A stretch of 40,842 bases of DNA, taken from Gammaproteobacteria bacterium (GTDB lineage: Bacteria > Pseudomonadota > Gammaproteobacteria > Nitrosococcales > Methylophagaceae). Made by a program: the position numbers and the translations under genes. The DNA lies in NCBI GenBank assembly GCA_028598975.1, contig JAQRMU010000058.1, forward strand, positions 1 through 40,842, written 5' to 3'. The notes below the pieces were generated by a model. The model worked only from the letters and a program-made list of their open reading frames with translations. It was not told where the DNA came from and searched no databases. Positions 38,521 to 40,842 of the stretch are shown here, piece after piece (the stretch's first letter is position 1; each line of letters opens with the position of its first letter).

Positions 38521-39843
38521 ATGTCATTTTCTTCACTGGGTCTATCTGATCCTCTTCTTCGTGCTGTCGAACAAAAAGGCTATACTGAACCTTCACCGAT
38601 TCAACTTGAGGCGATCCCAGCTGTTTTGACAGGCAATGATGTGATGGCTGCAGCACAGACAGGAACGGGGAAGACAGCCAGTTTTACCTTACCTTTGTTG
38701 CAACGTCTTAATGACGGCACTCGAGTGAGACCGAACCATATTCGTGCCTTGGTATTAACGCCTACACGTGAGTTAGCCGCACAGGTTCATGATAGCGTCG
38801 TACTGTATGGACAAAACTTGTCATTGCGATCAGCTGTCGTGTTTGGTGGTGTAAAAATTAATCCACAGATGATGAAGTTACGTCGCGGTATTGATGTGTT
38901 GGTGGCAACACCAGGCCGATTAATGGATCTTTATAATCAAAATGCCGTGAAATTTTCTGATATTGAAATATTGGTATTAGATGAAGCTGATCGCATGCTG
39001 GATATGGGCTTTATTAAAGATATTCGTAAGATCATGTCATTAATGCCTAAAACACGCCAAAACCTATTATTTTCTGCCACCTTCTCTGGTGAGATTCGTA
39101 CCTTAGCGAATAGTATTTTAAAGAATCCTGTTCAAGTTGAAATTAGCCCGCAGAAAACAACGGCTGAAGGTGTTAAGCAGTCCATGTTTGAAGTGGATAA
39201 GTCGAAAAAGACGGAGTTACTTATTCATTTGGTGGGTACAAATAATTGGAATCAAGTACTCGTGTTTATGCGAACTAAACATGGTTGTAATCGCTTAGTT
39301 AAAAAGCTTGATCAGTTTGGTATCACAGCGGCCGCTATCCATGGTAATAAAAGCCAAGGAGCACGAACACGAGCTTTGGCTGACTTTAAACAAAATAAGA
39401 TTCGCGTATTAGTGGCAACCGATATTGCAGCACGTGGCATCGATATTAGCGACTTACCTCATGTGATTAACTTTGAGCTGCCTAATGTGCCAGAAGATTA
39501 TGTGCATCGTATTGGTCGAACAGGTCGAGCAGGTGCTGAAGGAGAGGCTATTTCTTTGGTTAGTGCTGATGAAGTTGAGTTCTTAGCAGATATTGAAAAC
39601 CTAATCCGTCAGACCTTGGTACGTGATGTTGAAGTGGGCTTTGTGCCAGTACACACAGTGCCGATTACGAAGTTGGGTGAACGTAAAAAAGCGAGCAAGC
39701 CTAAAAAAGCAAGAAGACCGAGCCAAGATAATAATCAGAGAAAAGAACCAGCGTCTAACCGGAACCGTCGCCCCCGTTCTGGCAATAGTAATTCAGCGAG
39801 ACATTCTGGTCAGCGTAGAAGCCGTAAGCCTGTTGAAAAATAA
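38521..39843 (+). CDS. rhlE: DEAD-box RNA helicase (RhlE-type)
   Basis: [59 protein letters not shown]; basic C-terminal tail. Confidence 0.93.
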   Translation: MSFSSLGLSDPLLRAVEQKGYTEPSPIQLEAIPAVLTGNDVMAAAQTGTGKTASFTLPLLQRLNDGTRVRPNHIRALVLTPTRELAAQVHDSVVLYGQNLSLRSAVVFGGVKINPQMMKLRRGIDVLVATPGRLMDLYNQNAVKFSDIEILVLDEADRMLDMGFIKDIRKIMSLMPKTRQNLLFSATFSGEIRTLANSILKNPVQVEISPQKTTAEGVKQSMFEVDKSKKTELLIHLVGTNNWNQVLVFMRTKHGCNRLVKKLDQFGITAAAIHGNKSQGARTRALADFKQNKIRVLVATDIAARGIDISDLPHVINFELPNVPEDYVHRIGRTGRAGAEGEAISLVSADEVEFLADIENLIRQTLVRDVEVGFVPVHTVPITKLGERKKASKPKKARRPSQDNNQRKEPASNRNRRPRSGNSNSARHSGQRRSRKPVEK

Positions 39844-39956
39844 CAAAGTACCTTTAAAACATCATAAAGATGTTTGTTAGTAAAAGAAATTTTAGTTTTT
39901 TTATGGTAATTTAGGTTAAACTTACAGTTCATTATTTCTTAAAATATGGGTTTATA

Positions 39957-40472
39957 ATGAAGACTATTTTTTTATTAATTATGTTTTTTACTATTAATAC
40001 CGCTAGTGCTCATTGTGTTGATGATAGTGTCAGCAATGAACAAAATTATATTAATTGTAAAATAGCGGCTGAGTCAGGGGATGCATATGCACAATATGCA
40101 TTGGCAAATTTATATAATAATGGCCAAGGCATTGAACAAAATGCTGAACACGCCGTTGTGTGGTATAAAAAATCTGCCAATCAAAATAATGATTTAGCGC
40201 AATACAGCCTAGGTGTTATGTATGAGTTTGGCCTAGGAGGCCTAGAGGTCGACCAGCAGGAGGCAGAAAAGTGGTATAAGCTTTCTGCAAAAAATGCTAA
40301 CTACTTTGCACGTAATAAGCTGGGCTTACTTCCTCCTCCTGACGTAAAGTTTGAGCCATTAAAGAAAAGTAGCAAGGATATCAACCTGGATGAGGCTCAG
40401 GATGAACCTCATGCTGTCGAACGGTTTCTTGATTGGCTTTTTAGAGTAGAAAAAATAGAAAAAACTCAGTGA
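39957..40472 (+). CDS. Sel1-repeat (TPR-like) protein with signal peptide
   Basis: ESGDAYAQYALANLYNNGQGIEQNAEHAVVWYKKSANQNNDLAQYSLGVMYEFGLGG. Confidence 0.88.
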   Translation: MKTIFLLIMFFTINTASAHCVDDSVSNEQNYINCKIAAESGDAYAQYALANLYNNGQGIEQNAEHAVVWYKKSANQNNDLAQYSLGVMYEFGLGGLEVDQQEAEKWYKLSAKNANYFARNKLGLLPPPDVKFEPLKKSSKDINLDEAQDEPHAVERFLDWLFRVEKIEKTQ

Positions 40473-40511
40473 TGCATTAGTGCATCATCAACCAGAACAG
40501 AGCAAAAATAG

Positions 40512-40842
40512 ATGGCTATCAAGATTTGGGTAGATGCTGATGCGTGTCCAGTTGTTATTAAGGATATCCTGTTTAAAGCATCTGAACGGACGAAGGTCGA
40601 AATGACTTTGGTAGCAAACCATTCGATACGAGTTCCTCCTTCTCAATTCATTACTTTCCTTCAAGTTACTCAGGGCTTTGATGTGGCCGATAATGAGATT
40701 GTGCAACGGGTAGGCATTGGCGACCTTGTTATAACGGGTGATATTCCTCTTGCGGCAGAAGTAATCGAAAAAGGTGCTCATGCATTGAGCCCACGCGGTG
40801 AGATGTATACCACGGATAACATTAAGGCTAGACTAACAATGC
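40512..40842 (+). CDS. yaiI: YaiI/YqxD (UPF0178) family protein, truncated by the window edge
   Basis: [47 protein letters not shown]...[44 protein letters not shown]; no stop before the edge, so absent from the ORF track. Confidence 0.93.
   Translation, partial: MAIKIWVDADACPVVIKDILFKASERTKVEMTLVANHSIRVPPSQFITFLQVTQGFDVADNEIVQRVGIGDLVITGDIPLAAEVIEKGAHALSPRGEMYTTDNIKARLTM

Noticed and set aside
40488-40781. Minus-strand 97-aa ORF
   Set aside because: Antisense to a clear YaiI-family reading frame on the plus strand (40512 to edge).

Overview
The window reads as a chromosomal segment of a gammaproteobacterial methylotroph, probably Methylophaga-like (an inference from gene content). Recognisable blocks, left to right: an IS1380-type transposase remnant; gloB, a methyltransferase and dnaQ; grpE-dnaK-dnaJ with sigma32-like promoters; dapB; ompW and an FNR/ANR-type regulator; hisBHAFI-hisE-hinT-tatABC; a type IV minor pilin/PilY1 cluster; folA, priA, argS and a SPOR-domain protein; fhcBADC (formyltransferase/hydrolase complex, H4MPT-linked C1 metabolism); a GIY-YIG gene with a frameshift; fbp; a flavoprotein; an RhlE-type helicase; a Sel1-repeat protein; and a YaiI-type gene running off the right edge that the ORF track misses. 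The strongest unexplained signal is a pair of diverged but exactly co-spaced arrays of DnaA-box-like motifs (TTATCCACA/TGTGGATAA). They lie on either side of priA at a constant 2448-bp offset across about 168 bp, with no indels. Second is a dense family of palindromic GTCATtCCC...GGGAATGAC repeats. They include a nested stack downstream of dapB, a copy inside the his operon, and a pair bracketing the GIY-YIG gene. No rRNA, tRNA or CRISPR was recognised.
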